Of a stretch of DNA of 64,000 nt, positions 22,201 to 33,105 are shown piece after piece (the first letter of the stretch is position 1; each line of letters starts with the position of its first letter). Under the pieces are notes generated by a model. That model worked only from the letters and a program-made list of their open reading frames with translations, was not told the origin of the DNA and did not search any database. Location of the stretch: positions 1,240,001 through 1,304,000 of the forward strand of contig NC_065558.1 of the NCBI RefSeq assembly GCF_022605725.1, in the 5' to 3' direction. Source of the DNA: Anthonomus grandis grandis (taxonomy: Eukaryota > Arthropoda > Insecta > Coleoptera > Curculionidae). A program made the position numbers and the translations under genes.

Positions 22201-24975
22201 TTCTGAATCATTTGGTACCACTGGAACAGTCCTATGTTTGATAATTTTTCAACTACGGGCGTTCAAAGTTTTTTATAAAATTATGCATTTTTGCCTTACA
22301 ATCTGAAAATGGTCAACTTTGAAATTTTTTTCTGAAAAAACTAATGAATTTCAAACGTATCTGCTGCTATTTTTAGAATGTTTAGAGTTTTCTGAATCAT
22401 TTGGTACCACTGGAACAGTCCTATGTCCTATAATTTTTCAACTACGGGCTTTCAAAGTTTTTTTATTAAATTATACCATCTTTGCCTTACAATCTGAAAA
22501 CGGTCAACTTTGAAATTTTTTTCTGAGAAAACTAATGAATTTCAAACGTATCTGCAGCTATGTTTAGAATGTTTAGAGTTTTCTGAATCATTTGGTACCA
22601 CTGGAACACTCCTACATCTTATAATTTTCCAACTACGGGCTTTCAAAGTTTTTTATTAAATTATGCATTTTTGCCTTACATTCTGAAAATGGTCAACTTT
22701 GACAATTTTTTTCTGAGAAAACTAATGAATTTCAAACGTATCTGCAGTTATTTTTAGAATGTTTAGAGTTTTCTGAATCATTTGGTACCACTGGAACAGT
22801 CCTACGTCTTATAATTTTTCAACTACGGGCTTTTAAAGTTTTTTATAAAATTATGCATCTTTGCCTTACAATCTGTAAATGGTCAACTTTGAAATTTATT
22901 TCTGAGAAAACTAATGAATTTCAAACGTATCTGCAGCTATTTTTAGAATGTTTAGAGTTTTCTGAATCATTTAGTGTCACTGGAACAGTTCTACGTCTTA
23001 TAATTTTTTAACTACAGGGTTTCAAAGTTTTTTATAAAATTATGCATCTTTGCCTTACATTCTAAAAATAATCAACTTTGAAATTTTTTCCTGAGAAAAC
23101 TAATGAATTTCAAACGTATCTGCAGCTATTTTTAAAATGTTTAGAGTTTTCTAAATTATTTGGTACCACTGGAACACTCCTACGTCTCATAATTTTTTAA
23201 CTACGGGCTTTCAAAGTTTTTTATAAAAATATGCATCTTTACCTTACACTCTGAAAATGGTCAACTTTGAAATTTTTTTCTGAGAAAACTAATGAATTTC
23301 AAACGTATCTGCAGTTATTTTTAGAATGTTTAGAGTTTTCTAAATCATTTGGTACCATTGGAACAGTCCTATGTTTGATAATTTTTTAACTACGGGCTTT
23401 TAAAGTTTTTTATTAAATTATGCATTTTTGCCTTACAATCTGAAAATGGTCAACTTTGAAATTTTCTTCTGAGAAAACTAATGAATTTCAAACGTATCTG
23501 CAGCTATTTCTAGAATGTTTAGAGTTTTCTGAATCATTTGGTACCACTGGAACACTCCTACGTCTCATAATTTTCCAACTACGGGCTTTCAAAGTTTTTT
23601 ATAAAATTATGCATCTTTGCCTTACAATCTGAAAATGGTCAACTTTGAAATTTATTTCTGAGAAAACTAATGAATTTCAAACGTATCTGCCGCTATTTTT
23701 AGAATGTTTAGAGTTTTCTGAATCATTTGGTACCACTGGAACACTTCTACAACTTATAATTTTCCAACTACGGGCTTTCAAAGTTTTTTATTAAGTTATA
23801 CCATCTTTGCCTTACAATCTGAAAACGGTCAACTTTGAAATTTTTTTCTGAGAAAACTAATGAATTTCAAACGTATCTGCAGCTATTTTTAGAATGTTTA
23901 GAGTTTTCTGAATCATTTGGTACCACTGGAACACTCCTACATCTTATAATTTTTCAACTACGGGCTTTCAAAGTTTTTTATTAAATTATGCATTTTTGCC
24001 TTACAATCTAAAAATGGTCAACTTTGACATTTTTTTCTGAGAAAACTAATGAATTTCAAACGTATCTGCAGCTATGTTTAGAATGTTTAGAGTTTTCTGA
24101 ATCATTTGGTACCACTGGAACACTTCTACATTTTATAATTTTTCAACTACGGGCTTTCAAAGTTTTTTATTAAATTATGCATTTTTGCCTTACCATCTGA
24201 AAACGGTCAACTTTGAAATTTTTTTCTGAGAAAACTAATGAATTTCAAACGTATCTGCAGCTATTTTTAAAATGTTTAGAGTTTTCTAAATCATTTGGTA
24301 CCACTGGAACAGTCCTACGTCTCATAATTTTCCAACTACGGGCTTTCAAAGTTTTTTATTAAATTATGCATTTTTGCCTTACCATCTGAAAACGGTCAAC
24401 TTTGAAATTTTGTTCTGAGAAAACTAATGAATTTCAAACGTATCTGCAGCTATTTTTAGAATGTTTAGAGTTTTCTGAATCATTTGGTACCACTGGAACA
24501 GTCCTGCGTCTTATAATTTTTCAATTACAGGCTTTTAAAGTTTTTTATAAAAATATGCATCTTTGCCTTACAATCTGAAAATGGTCAACTTTGAAATTTT
24601 TTTCTGAGAAAACTAATTAATTTCAAACGTATCTGCAGCTATTTTTAAAATGTTTAGAGTTTTCTAAATCATTTGGTACCACTGGAACAGTCCTACGTCT
24701 CATAATTTTCCAACTACGGGCTTTCAAAGTTTTTTATTGAATTATGCATTTTTGCCTTACAATCTGAAAAGGGTCAACTTTGAAATTTTTTTACTTGCGG
24801 TTATTTTAAAAATGTTTGGAACCTTCTCAATCGTTTGGTACCACTGGAAAAATCATACGCCTTCAATTTTTTTCCTGGGAAAATTAATACTTTTTCAACA
24901 CATTTTCCAATATTATAGGAATATTTGTTTTTGTCTGGGAAAGTGATACGACTAAGCATTTTTTAAATATTAATT
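19207..24975 (+). repeat. 189-bp satellite array in the desaturase 3' flank, with 1137-bp higher-order repeat
   Basis: The same satellite family as in intron 2 starts about 50 bases after the desaturase stop. Monomers share TTTCAAACGTATCTGCAGCT and TTTGGTACCACTGGAACA. From about 19870 a six-monomer block of 1137 bp is repeated nearly identically three times (identical 64-codon stretches start at 20045, 21182 and 22319), and homogeneity ends near 23170. Later monomers are more diverged. The array ends near 24975 in a junction sequence that also ends the intron array. Confidence 0.92.
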
Positions 24976-25764
24976 AAAAATATTGGTGGGTAGGATTCTT
25001 TTGCCTCAAGGATTCTCTTATAGAAAGAGAGGCCTTACATACAACTTTAAGGGTTTCTCTTGTAGAATTACAAAAAATATCATTTCTCTTTTCTTATATA
25101 AATACCTGGAAACAGGAAAAAACAACCTCAAAAGCCTGGAAGGAAAAAAAACATCATCTCTTCCAGGCAGTTGTAGTGTTATATTAATATGTTTGTTTTG
25201 AACGCCTAGAAGAAGTTAATAATGACATTAATTATAATTTTAATAATAATATTAATTTATTTATTTGGCATATAGGTGCTACAAGGATATTGTATAATAA
25301 TTACTTAATCCCATATACAAAGAAAAAAAATCAAAATTTCAGACTATGGCAATAAAAGAGCCTTGAAAGACACAAAAAATTAAAACCACAGAACCATTTT
25401 TTATAATTTATTTGTAGTATGTACAGGTTTTTATGGTAAATGGAAAATGCCCAAATTAGGAAGTTACATCTTGATATGTAAGTAATTTTTTACTCCAGTT
25501 GTTCAAGCAGGATGCTAAGTTTATTATACCTTTATGATCTGTGAGAAATTCAAAAAAATTTACATTCCTCTGTAAGACAACTTTCAATACGTGACTTAGA
25601 GCTTACCTGTGTTGATTCCCATATTTTAAGCTAGTAATAGTATTTAGAAATTCTATTTTTTGTTCTTAATAAATGAATGCTTTGTATAGGAATATTAAGA
25701 CTTTATTTTTTAATTAAAATAGGGATATTATGAATATTGAAACTCCTAGTTAAAAAAATCATAT
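24976..25764. other. AT-rich sequence between satellite and the MORN gene
   Basis: No coding exon is seen. A short foldback at 25134-25173 pairs GCCTGGAAGG with CTTCCAGGCAGTTG. This is an outlier of the AACTGCCTGGAA motif family common further right. An (ATTT)-rich stretch at 25240-25270 may be an old LINE tail. Confidence 0.4.
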
Positions 25765-26328
25765 TTAGGCACAAAGAAACTTAGTTCTAGCAGTAAAAGC
25801 GACTTTCTGAGCCTTCTGAACGGTATCGGAGCAACCCCTGCGCCTCTTCAGCTGACATTCCTGGAAATATCCCTCGTTCCTGGGAAACCCGTGAGTGTCA
25901 TCGTTAAACGTGGTCAAACCTACAATTACATTATTAACATCCAGAAGAAAATATTCGTCTCGGATCTACTCACCGAGTCCCCATATCTTCCCGCCGCGGA
26001 ACTCTCCTTCGTGTCTAGTGCCATCGGCTCTCCAAAACACTCCGTATCCATGGAACCACCCCTGGAAAAACTCACCCTCGTACCTAAAAAATATTGACAA
26101 AAGCACGTTTTGAGTTTTTGAGCGATTGATTTTGCTTTCACCTGGCTCCATCGGGAAACGTGAGCACTCCCAGTCCATGAAATAGGCCCTCGTCAAAACA
26201 GCCATCGTACCTTATCCCACCTGGGAGCAGTAGGTGACCGTCTCCTTGCATGGTTCCTTTATTATTCCAGGAACCCACGTAGGTGGAGCCGTTTTTAAAG
26301 CGGAAACCACCAGTGGCGTTCAGTGGGA
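25765..26328 (-). CDS. MORN repeat protein 4 / retinophilin-like, three exons (5' incomplete)
   Basis: Minus-strand exons are 26328-26142, 26083-25974 and 25919-25765, with AG/GT borders and consistent phases, stop TAA at 25767-25765, about 150 residues. Four MORN repeats are seen in a row: FRFKNGSTYVGSWNN, GIRYDGCFDEGLFHGLGVL, GARYEGEFFQGWFHGYGVF and GTRHEGEFRGGKIWGLGL. A C-terminal FPRNEGYF block and a QKAQKVAFTAR helix follow. That order and the ending match MORN4, called retinophilin in flies, which in the family binds class III myosin (NINAC) in photoreceptors and actin-based protrusions. The first exon starts after a TTTTCAG acceptor with two leftover bases, so at least one upstream coding exon is missing. 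There is no in-frame ATG nearby. A phase-compatible candidate lies at 62711-62834. Confidence 0.85.
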
Positions 26329-27528
26329 CTGAAAACAACCATTTTATAATAATAATAATAAGCAGTTTTTATTTACCAGCCTACAATAAAAAACATATAT
26401 ACAGGGTGTTCATTTGAAAACTGACCATCACGGATTTATTTAAAAAAGAAACGCCGAAATACGTCAAAAGGTTTATCAAGGGGGACAACTGTCTAACCTA
26501 AAATTACTTCACCCCCTTGCACCCTCTGGCCCCCAGGGTCATCCCCTTAAAAATTTTAAATGGCAAGGGGTATCGAGTAATAGCTTGTTTAAAAGGTCTT
26601 TCGAAGTCTCTTATTTTGACGTTTGATTTTTTTAAATCGGTCGATTCGTTTTCGAGAAAATTAGAAAAATCTTTGGGTATCCTAATTTGTTCAGATAGAA
26701 AACAAAAACGTGAAAATATCAGTTTTTATTTCAATAAGTGTTCAAAAGGTTCCCTTTTGAATTATTGCTGTAATATTTCTGCAATATAACGAACTTTGCT
26801 GCAATATAACACGCCGACAGGGAAAGGGTTAAACAAAGTGAGAGTGCAACTACCTTAAAGGCCAAACAAGTTGTAGACTCCAGAAATCAGTAAGAGTAAC
26901 TCGCGCACTAGTTCTATCTTCCTTACTCTTCTAAAGAGGATCTAAAAAATATTGTATTTATCCTGGCAGCCCTAATAAGGATAATGGAAAACTGTTATTA
27001 AATTGTCATCGGTCCTTGATACATGTGCAAAGTTTCAAGTTAATCAGACTTTTAAAAACTAGTGAAAATTAAGCTTAATTGCAGGTTACAAAGTTAGAAT
27101 TTAACCGTACTACAGATCAATCTAAATATAAGTTCGAGACTTTTGACCAAACTTGTGGTCTTTTATAATTAAAATTAAAAGTATACTTACGAGTTGTTTC
27201 TTGAGTCATTGCTGCTAGGCCAACTGACACTCTATATTGATTTGTTTGTTTTTTTATAATTTAATTAGAAATTTTAAATTGGATTAACGGAGGGACGATC
27301 CTGGATATTCATGTGAACAGGGAGGGATTGATTTAGTTTTTGATAGTGACTTAGGTGTTCAAATTATTAGATATTTGATTTTAGGATTGGGTACTCTGAA
27401 AAAAAATATGAGTACCATGTTGATGGATTTTTCTTGATTTTTAGGAAAGTTTTTATGATTTTATTTGGGTATTAGAAGTATGAAAAATCCGGTATTGGGT
27501 TCTCTAGAAGCAAATAGCTGAGAATGAG
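26329..27528. other. Intron or intergenic region with an ACAGGGTGTTC-type repeat
   Basis: A TATATACAGGGTGTTCATTT sequence at about 26397 looks like the terminus of a repeat family common in insects. The following 400 bases (to about 26800) have even base composition and no gene. At 27380-27528 there is an imperfect local duplication of GATTGGGTACTCT..GAGTACCATG, whose second copy is split by the hAT element that follows. Confidence 0.4.
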
Positions 27529-30500
27529 TAGAGATGGGTTGTTATTTATTGATCGATTATTTTTTAACTGTTATTCCTCAACAACATTACGCAACTGTTG
27601 TCGTTCGTCTAAAATAAAAGGTATAAAATAACTATAGAAGTTGAGATATGCAACCGTTTTTAACCTTGTAAACATGGTTGTAACATAGCAAAAACTGAAT
27701 GGGAGTACAAGCAGTTCGTCATGAAATTACGTTCTGCGCATGCAGCCGACCCGGGTTCAATCCCTAATATAAACTTTTTAATAATTTTCTCGATAATTTT
27801 TAAATCCGATGGTGAACTTAAAGTTATTAAAATTGAAATAAAAAGCATAGTTGTAAAGAATTGTAACCAACTTTAATAACCTGCAAAATAAGGAGCAATT
27901 GGTTACACAAAATAAAAAACAAAAACTCAAAAAACATTTTACATATAAGAAAAAATAATAGAAACTTGAACTCAAAATATAAAAAAAATCGGTATAAATT
28001 CGTATTAATCAGTCAGGATTACACTAATCGTCATTTTGATTAATGAACATAATGTTTTTTACCTTTGTACTTGATATTCTATTTCGGCGATCGCTTATAA
28101 TTTGCCCCGTTTTAGAAAACATTCTTTCACAAGGTACAGATGTGGCTACTGTACCAAATTTTAATTTTATTAGTTGATTTAGGAAGGGGTAGTTATAACT
28201 ATTGTTTTTGCACCACTTTAACGGATTTTCGGTACGTTCTAATAATGGCTCCTCCAAATATCTTTGAATTTCAATAATGGCACGTGCTTGTGATGAATGA
28301 CTCGGAGTTATATTTGCAGCTTTCTTGTCAAATGAATTCCAAATTAAAAACGGTTGTTGTGTTTCCGAAACCTGTTGCATTTTTTCTTCCAAAGTGATGT
28401 TTTTTTCTTGATTTTTTTGCTCTATTAATGCGGTAATTGCATTTGTTGCGATCTTTTTTGCTTGGTCTCCAATTTACTCGCTACTGAATCCAATATTTTT
28501 ATATCTCAAATTCAAATATGCTTTATTGTTTGAACAAAAAATTGTTATAAACAAAGCTTCACCTAATCCTAAAGAGACAGAGTTATAAGGTTAAAATTAT
28601 ATTTAAAAATACAAGTTACAATGACGAAACAAAGTTAAACAGTTAAAATTTACATTTTTTTTTAAATTAATAAAATCAACTATATCTAACTTTTCTTAAC
28701 TAAGTACAGTTCAACATCTAGGGATAAAAAAAGAAAACATTTAAAACAAACAGGTTTGGAAAAGAGCTAGGTCTCCCTTAATTAATTAAAATCTGATTGT
28801 CGTTGAGATATTCAGCCACAGAGTAATAAGCTCAACTACTCAGAAATCTCCTCAAGAGAAACCTTAATTTGATGAGTGATTTTGCCTCTCTAATGTCTCC
28901 TGGTAGGTGGTTAAAGATTTTTATACCTTCATAAAAAATTGATCTCTTTACCAAGGCAGTTGTTGGAATGGGAAGCCGCTCGGATCCAAAAACATACTTA
29001 ACAGAAGAGTGGAACTATTTTGCAGAATCCTGAATCGAGTATCGATGCCCTCAAGAAGCTTGTACAAAACACCTTTTGTCATATCAGAAAACTGACGTTT
29101 TCTAAGATCTTTGCACAAATCATTAAATCCATTAGAAACCATCATGATAACGAATGAAAGCCTTACTTGTTTTTCTGTGCTCATAAACACGGTCGTTGAT
29201 TCAAAGGGTGAAAGTATTTGAATGAGTTCATCAATATACTCGAACTCCTGATTTGTGAGCATTGGCCAGTTATCTTTTCCTAAAGCAGCTAATGTAGTTC
29301 TCACTTCTTACAGAATTCCAACGAGTCACTACAGATTGGATCAACTTTTTCGTAGTTTTGCCATTTTGTTTTTGATAGGCATCCAACTTACACTTCGCAA
29401 CTGCACTTCTTTTGAAGTGTGAAATAATATTAGAAACTTTAGCAACAAGCGGATCGACAAGTTTTAATGCATCCTGAACAATTAAGTTTATTGTATGTGC
29501 TAAACAACCTAAATGTTTCCATTTCAATTCATCAGTTATCCGTTATCCCATATGACTAGTAAAATTTTACTTTAGATTTCCCATTCATTAGCGATTTGTT
29601 TGAGGTCCGTCGCAAGATTTTTGCTTGTATGGCTCTCACTACAAGGCCCAACCTCTAATAATACTGACTTTACTTCAAAATTTGCATCATTAAAATGTGA
29701 TGTAACGGCTTCATTATTAGAGGACGTCCATCAATCGGTGGTAATTGTGCCTGGGCTGTTTTAAGTTTTTCTTGTGCCTTAATTAACACTTCTTCGAACT
29801 TCGCTGGAAGTAATGTCTTCGATAGAGTTTTTCTACTGGGAAGACAATACGATGGGTTTATTACAAAACTCTTTAAAACCTGCATCTTCAACTATCGAAA
29901 AAGGTTGAAAGTCCTTGATTATTAATTTTAGGAGTACATATATCATCAATCCTTTTTTTTGCGATCTTTTTTGGGCACAGCTTGTCTAAACTTTTTTGTA
30001 GGCTTTTCATTTATATTAGTGTTGACTGATGATGCAACAGATGAAATAGATGAGGCAGGTGAATCAGGGCGTGTTGAAGTAGTTGATGCGGTGGGTGAAT
30101 GAACGGGTGCTGATGACGTGGATGGAATAGAGGCAAAAGCGGTAGATACCGTTGATTGTAAATTACTACTGGATGAATATGAAGGAGAATTATTGTTGTT
30201 GTAGAACCATTTTCCACTAACTTTATTGACGGATGTTTAATTTGAAGATGTTGCCTCAAATTACAATAGTTACATCGGGCAACAATTTCATCCTTTGGTG
30301 TAAAAAATTCCAGATAATTGATTTTTTCCCCTTTAAAAGGTTTTTTTGCCTCACTTGACCTGAAAGACAAAAAACCTAATTTTGAATTTTGTCTACAAAA
30401 ATAAATGAACTAGTTTCTAGAATTCTTGCAAATCATTTTCCTACAGCCCACAGAATCGTTAATAAATAGCGGAAAAAAATTGCTCTTCTATGTTCTATAT

Positions 30501-31056
30501 TCCATGGTCGAATTCAAGAGCAGGGAAATTAAAAAATCTTTCAAAAATTTGTTTTTAATAATCTCTAGTACAGGCGTTAATTATTAGAAAACATAAATTT
30601 TCTTATACTATCTCTTCCCTTTCTATTTATTACAGGTGAGATATCTAATTGTTCTTAAATTAGACAAGTTTCTAATAATTGGTTCAAACAAATCATTTAC
30701 TACACTCACACTAACACTCAAAAAATTTACTATTACGAAATTTAACTAGCTTTTAGCTTTAGATCTCACAGCACATATACACAATTAGTGTTTTGTTTTG
30801 ACTAGTTTGACGTTTGCCGGGGAATTACCGCGGTGGGACCCATTGATGAGGTTATGTGCGAAAACAATGATTTTAGATTTTATTGCTAAATAACGCTATT
30901 AAAATGGAGGTTTTTATTGAAAACCAGAACTTTTAAACTTTGTAAGTTCTAAATGTAATTTTCTTAACTAAAAGAGGTATTAAAACAAAAATTATGGGGC
31001 ATTATATTCAAACAATTGCAACTGTTTTCATAAAATAACAGTTTTGCCCATCTCTA
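27529..31056 (-). mobile_element. hAT transposon with BED-type transposase and 8-bp TSD
   Basis: Ends are inverted (TAGAGATGGG at 27529, CCCATCTCTA ending at 31056). Flanking duplications are AGAATGAG (27521-27528) and AAAATGAG (31057-31064), 7 of 8 bases alike. The transposase lies on the minus strand in pieces. A BED zinc finger is at 30240-30370 (FTPKDEIVARCNYC, LRQHLQIKHP). Core segments span 28980-29890, including FPFDDERP-like degenerate parts, LGCLAHTINLIVQDAL at about 29470-29510 and VVTRWNSV at about 29320. The C-terminal dimerisation region is at 28024-28392 (EPLLERTENPLKWC, ATSVPCERMFSKTG). Frameshifts and a LINE insertion make it inactive. Confidence 0.88.
28505..28978 (-). mobile_element. 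5'-truncated LINE inserted in the hAT transposase
   Basis: The minus strand reads the last RT residues: ALVKRSIFYEGIKIFNHLP, IREAKSLIKLRFLLRRF and an AYYSVAEYL-like end after a stop. A 3' UTR and a short tail follow. It interrupts the hAT protein inside the LDPRYKNIGF-like segment: MFLDP is read on one side and KNIGFSSE on the other. Confidence 0.8.
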
Positions 31057-31064
31057 AAAATGAG

Positions 31065-32011
31065 TACTATGTTTTATGGTTTTATTAGCTTAATTTTTTA
31101 ATTAATTAGTATTTTATTGGAAAAAAGCTTGTGCATTTAGAATTACCAATAAATATGAGGCAAGTGGTACGTGAAAATTTCCATAGAATTAGGGGATTTA
31201 ATAATAAGTGAAATTTCTGAAAACTGGATTTTTTATTACAAGGAAGCATTATCTTCTTAAAAAAAATCCTTTTATTTGTCCAAAATATACACATAACATA
31301 CAGTAAGTATCACAGAAATAATTTTATCAATTCTTCGGAAAAGGACAATAATAAGGAAAGCATCGCGATTATAAAAATACCGATACACAGATACATGCAA
31401 CACCATAAAGACGTCGATATATCTGCGGGATGCTAACCGTTAAAAGTATAAATATATTATTTTCAGCAATATAAAAGTGCCTAATACAAAAACATTTTAC
31501 ATAAACGCACTGACACGTATCATGTACCGGCCGCTAATTTCGCTTTAACTAAATTTAAATGTAAACGCATTACGAATATGTTAAGATCATATTTCATAAA
31601 GTTATTTCGAAGACCTGACAGACCCTTTTTACGGGTTTCCGCTTTAAAATCCGATCATTATTTCTGACAGGGCAAAAAATAAAACGCAGTCCCGCTCATA
31701 TAATCAATTATTTCATTTCGTATAGTGAAACATGTAAGAAAGAAGTTAATAAAAGTGTAAGTTAAATAACCCGAGGGTGTTTTAAATTTTTTTTTAATTA
31801 TGACAGGGCGTGACCGACTTACAAGACATACGAGTAAAGAGTTATTAAACAATAGGTTGTATGAGAATATATAAGCTTAAAATGATTATACAGCATAAGT
31901 TTCTATTGACATTTCAGTATTTATGTTTACATTTTCACATCATAATTAGGATTTAGGGAAATTCAGGATTCAGCAGCACATTTAAGTTCTTAGAAATATT
32001 AGATTTATAAG
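31065..32011. other. Intergenic sequence, no gene recognised
   Basis: AT-rich, without a convincing exon or repeat. The last 50 bases before 32012 probably belong to the 5' UTR of the following LINE. Confidence 0.4.
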
Positions 32012-33051
32012 ATGAATCGTAGCTTTAAGTGCTGTAAAAATAAGGATTTTTTAAATTACTGCTGCGTAGCCTGCAACTCAATCTTTCACCCTCTAGTTGC
32101 TTCAAGCGACAATCTGAGGTTGGGAGGCTATAAAATTTTGTGTACAGAAAGATGTCAGACAACTTTTAATGAAGAAAAAGGTCAAACTAGGGCCTATGAA
32201 CAGAAAATTGATAGTATGATGGAAGAACTTAGGGAAAAGGATAGACACTTAGAGAGAATTCGTAGAAATAGTCTGGTTTTTCAGGATGAAGTATTTGAAG
32301 CGGAAAGAAAGTTTTCATCGACACTTGATATTCTCAATTAAAAAAATGACGAACTTAGTTACGAGATTGACAATTTTAAGACTAAGGAAGATGATCTGAA
32401 TTTGTTGGTAAAGTCTCTGGAACAGGAAAAAATGGATCTTTCACTCAAAATGGACAAACTAACGGATTTAATTAAGGACCTAATTACCAACATTCACGCT
32501 ATAAAAAACAAGAGACTTGCATATAAACATCAAATTTCTTTGCTACAAAGAGATGTTAATGAGTATTCTTCTATTAATGAAGGAATGGTGACTTCTATGA
32601 GAGTTTTAGAAGCAGAAAAAGAAAGCCACCTTTTGGAGATTGGGCTCTTGAAAACTCAGCAGGTGGTATCAACATGGGACATGTGTACAACATTCAATAT
32701 TTTCTAAAACCTGGTTGCTTGACTCGTGATTTGGTACTAACTGCTTCAGCTCTTGCTTCCAATTTTACCAAGAACGATTTGGTGATTTTGTGGATGAACG
32801 AATGAATGAATGAATCTCCTACATCTATTATTAACGATTTTATCATTCCCTGTAAAAACACTACTTTCCTCGTTATGACAAGCCCTTGTTTTGGACCAAG
32901 TTGCAGTGTTGTATATAATAGTAATCTGTCATTATATAAAGCTTTCCATAAAAACAACATTGACCTAAGTCGAATATTTGAATGCAATTATGCTAATCAT
33001 TTTGCTGATTTGGCTTGTATACTACATGGCCACATACAAAGTATTTTCTAA
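32012..33051 (+). pseudogene. CR1-like LINE ORF1: zinc finger, coiled coil, esterase-like
   Basis: From the ATG at 32012 the protein begins with a cysteine-rich finger (FKCCKNKDFLNYCCVACNSI, then CTERCQ). A long coiled coil (MMEELREKDRHLERIRRN, KSLEQEKMDLSLKMDKLTDL) follows, with one in-frame TAA at about 32339. After a frameshift near 32700 an esterase-like (SGNH) part follows: LTRDLVLTASALASNFTKN, DLVILW, then TFLVMTSPCFGP and LYKAFHKNN. This finger/coiled-coil/esterase order is known from ORF1 of CR1-like elements. A (GAAT)n run at 32796-32813 sits where the catalytic GxND block would be expected. Confidence 0.7.
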
Positions 33052-33105
33052 CTACCCACTGTATAATTCTAAGCATCTAAAACTAAATAGATCACCTAAT
33101 TTTGT

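Noticed and set aside
20045..22513. Three identical 64-codon open frames at 20045, 21182 and 22319
   Set aside because: They are the same part of the 1137-bp higher-order satellite repeat, not genes.
25895..26113. Plus-strand open frames over 25891-26113
   Set aside because: They are antisense to the MORN exons, whose minus-strand splice sites and repeat pattern are clear.
27720..27770. A tRNA or tRNA-derived SINE suggested by GGTTCAATCC at 27754
   Set aside because: The string resembles a Pol III B box, but no A box, acceptor stem or anticodon arm can be drawn around it, and it lies inside the hAT element.
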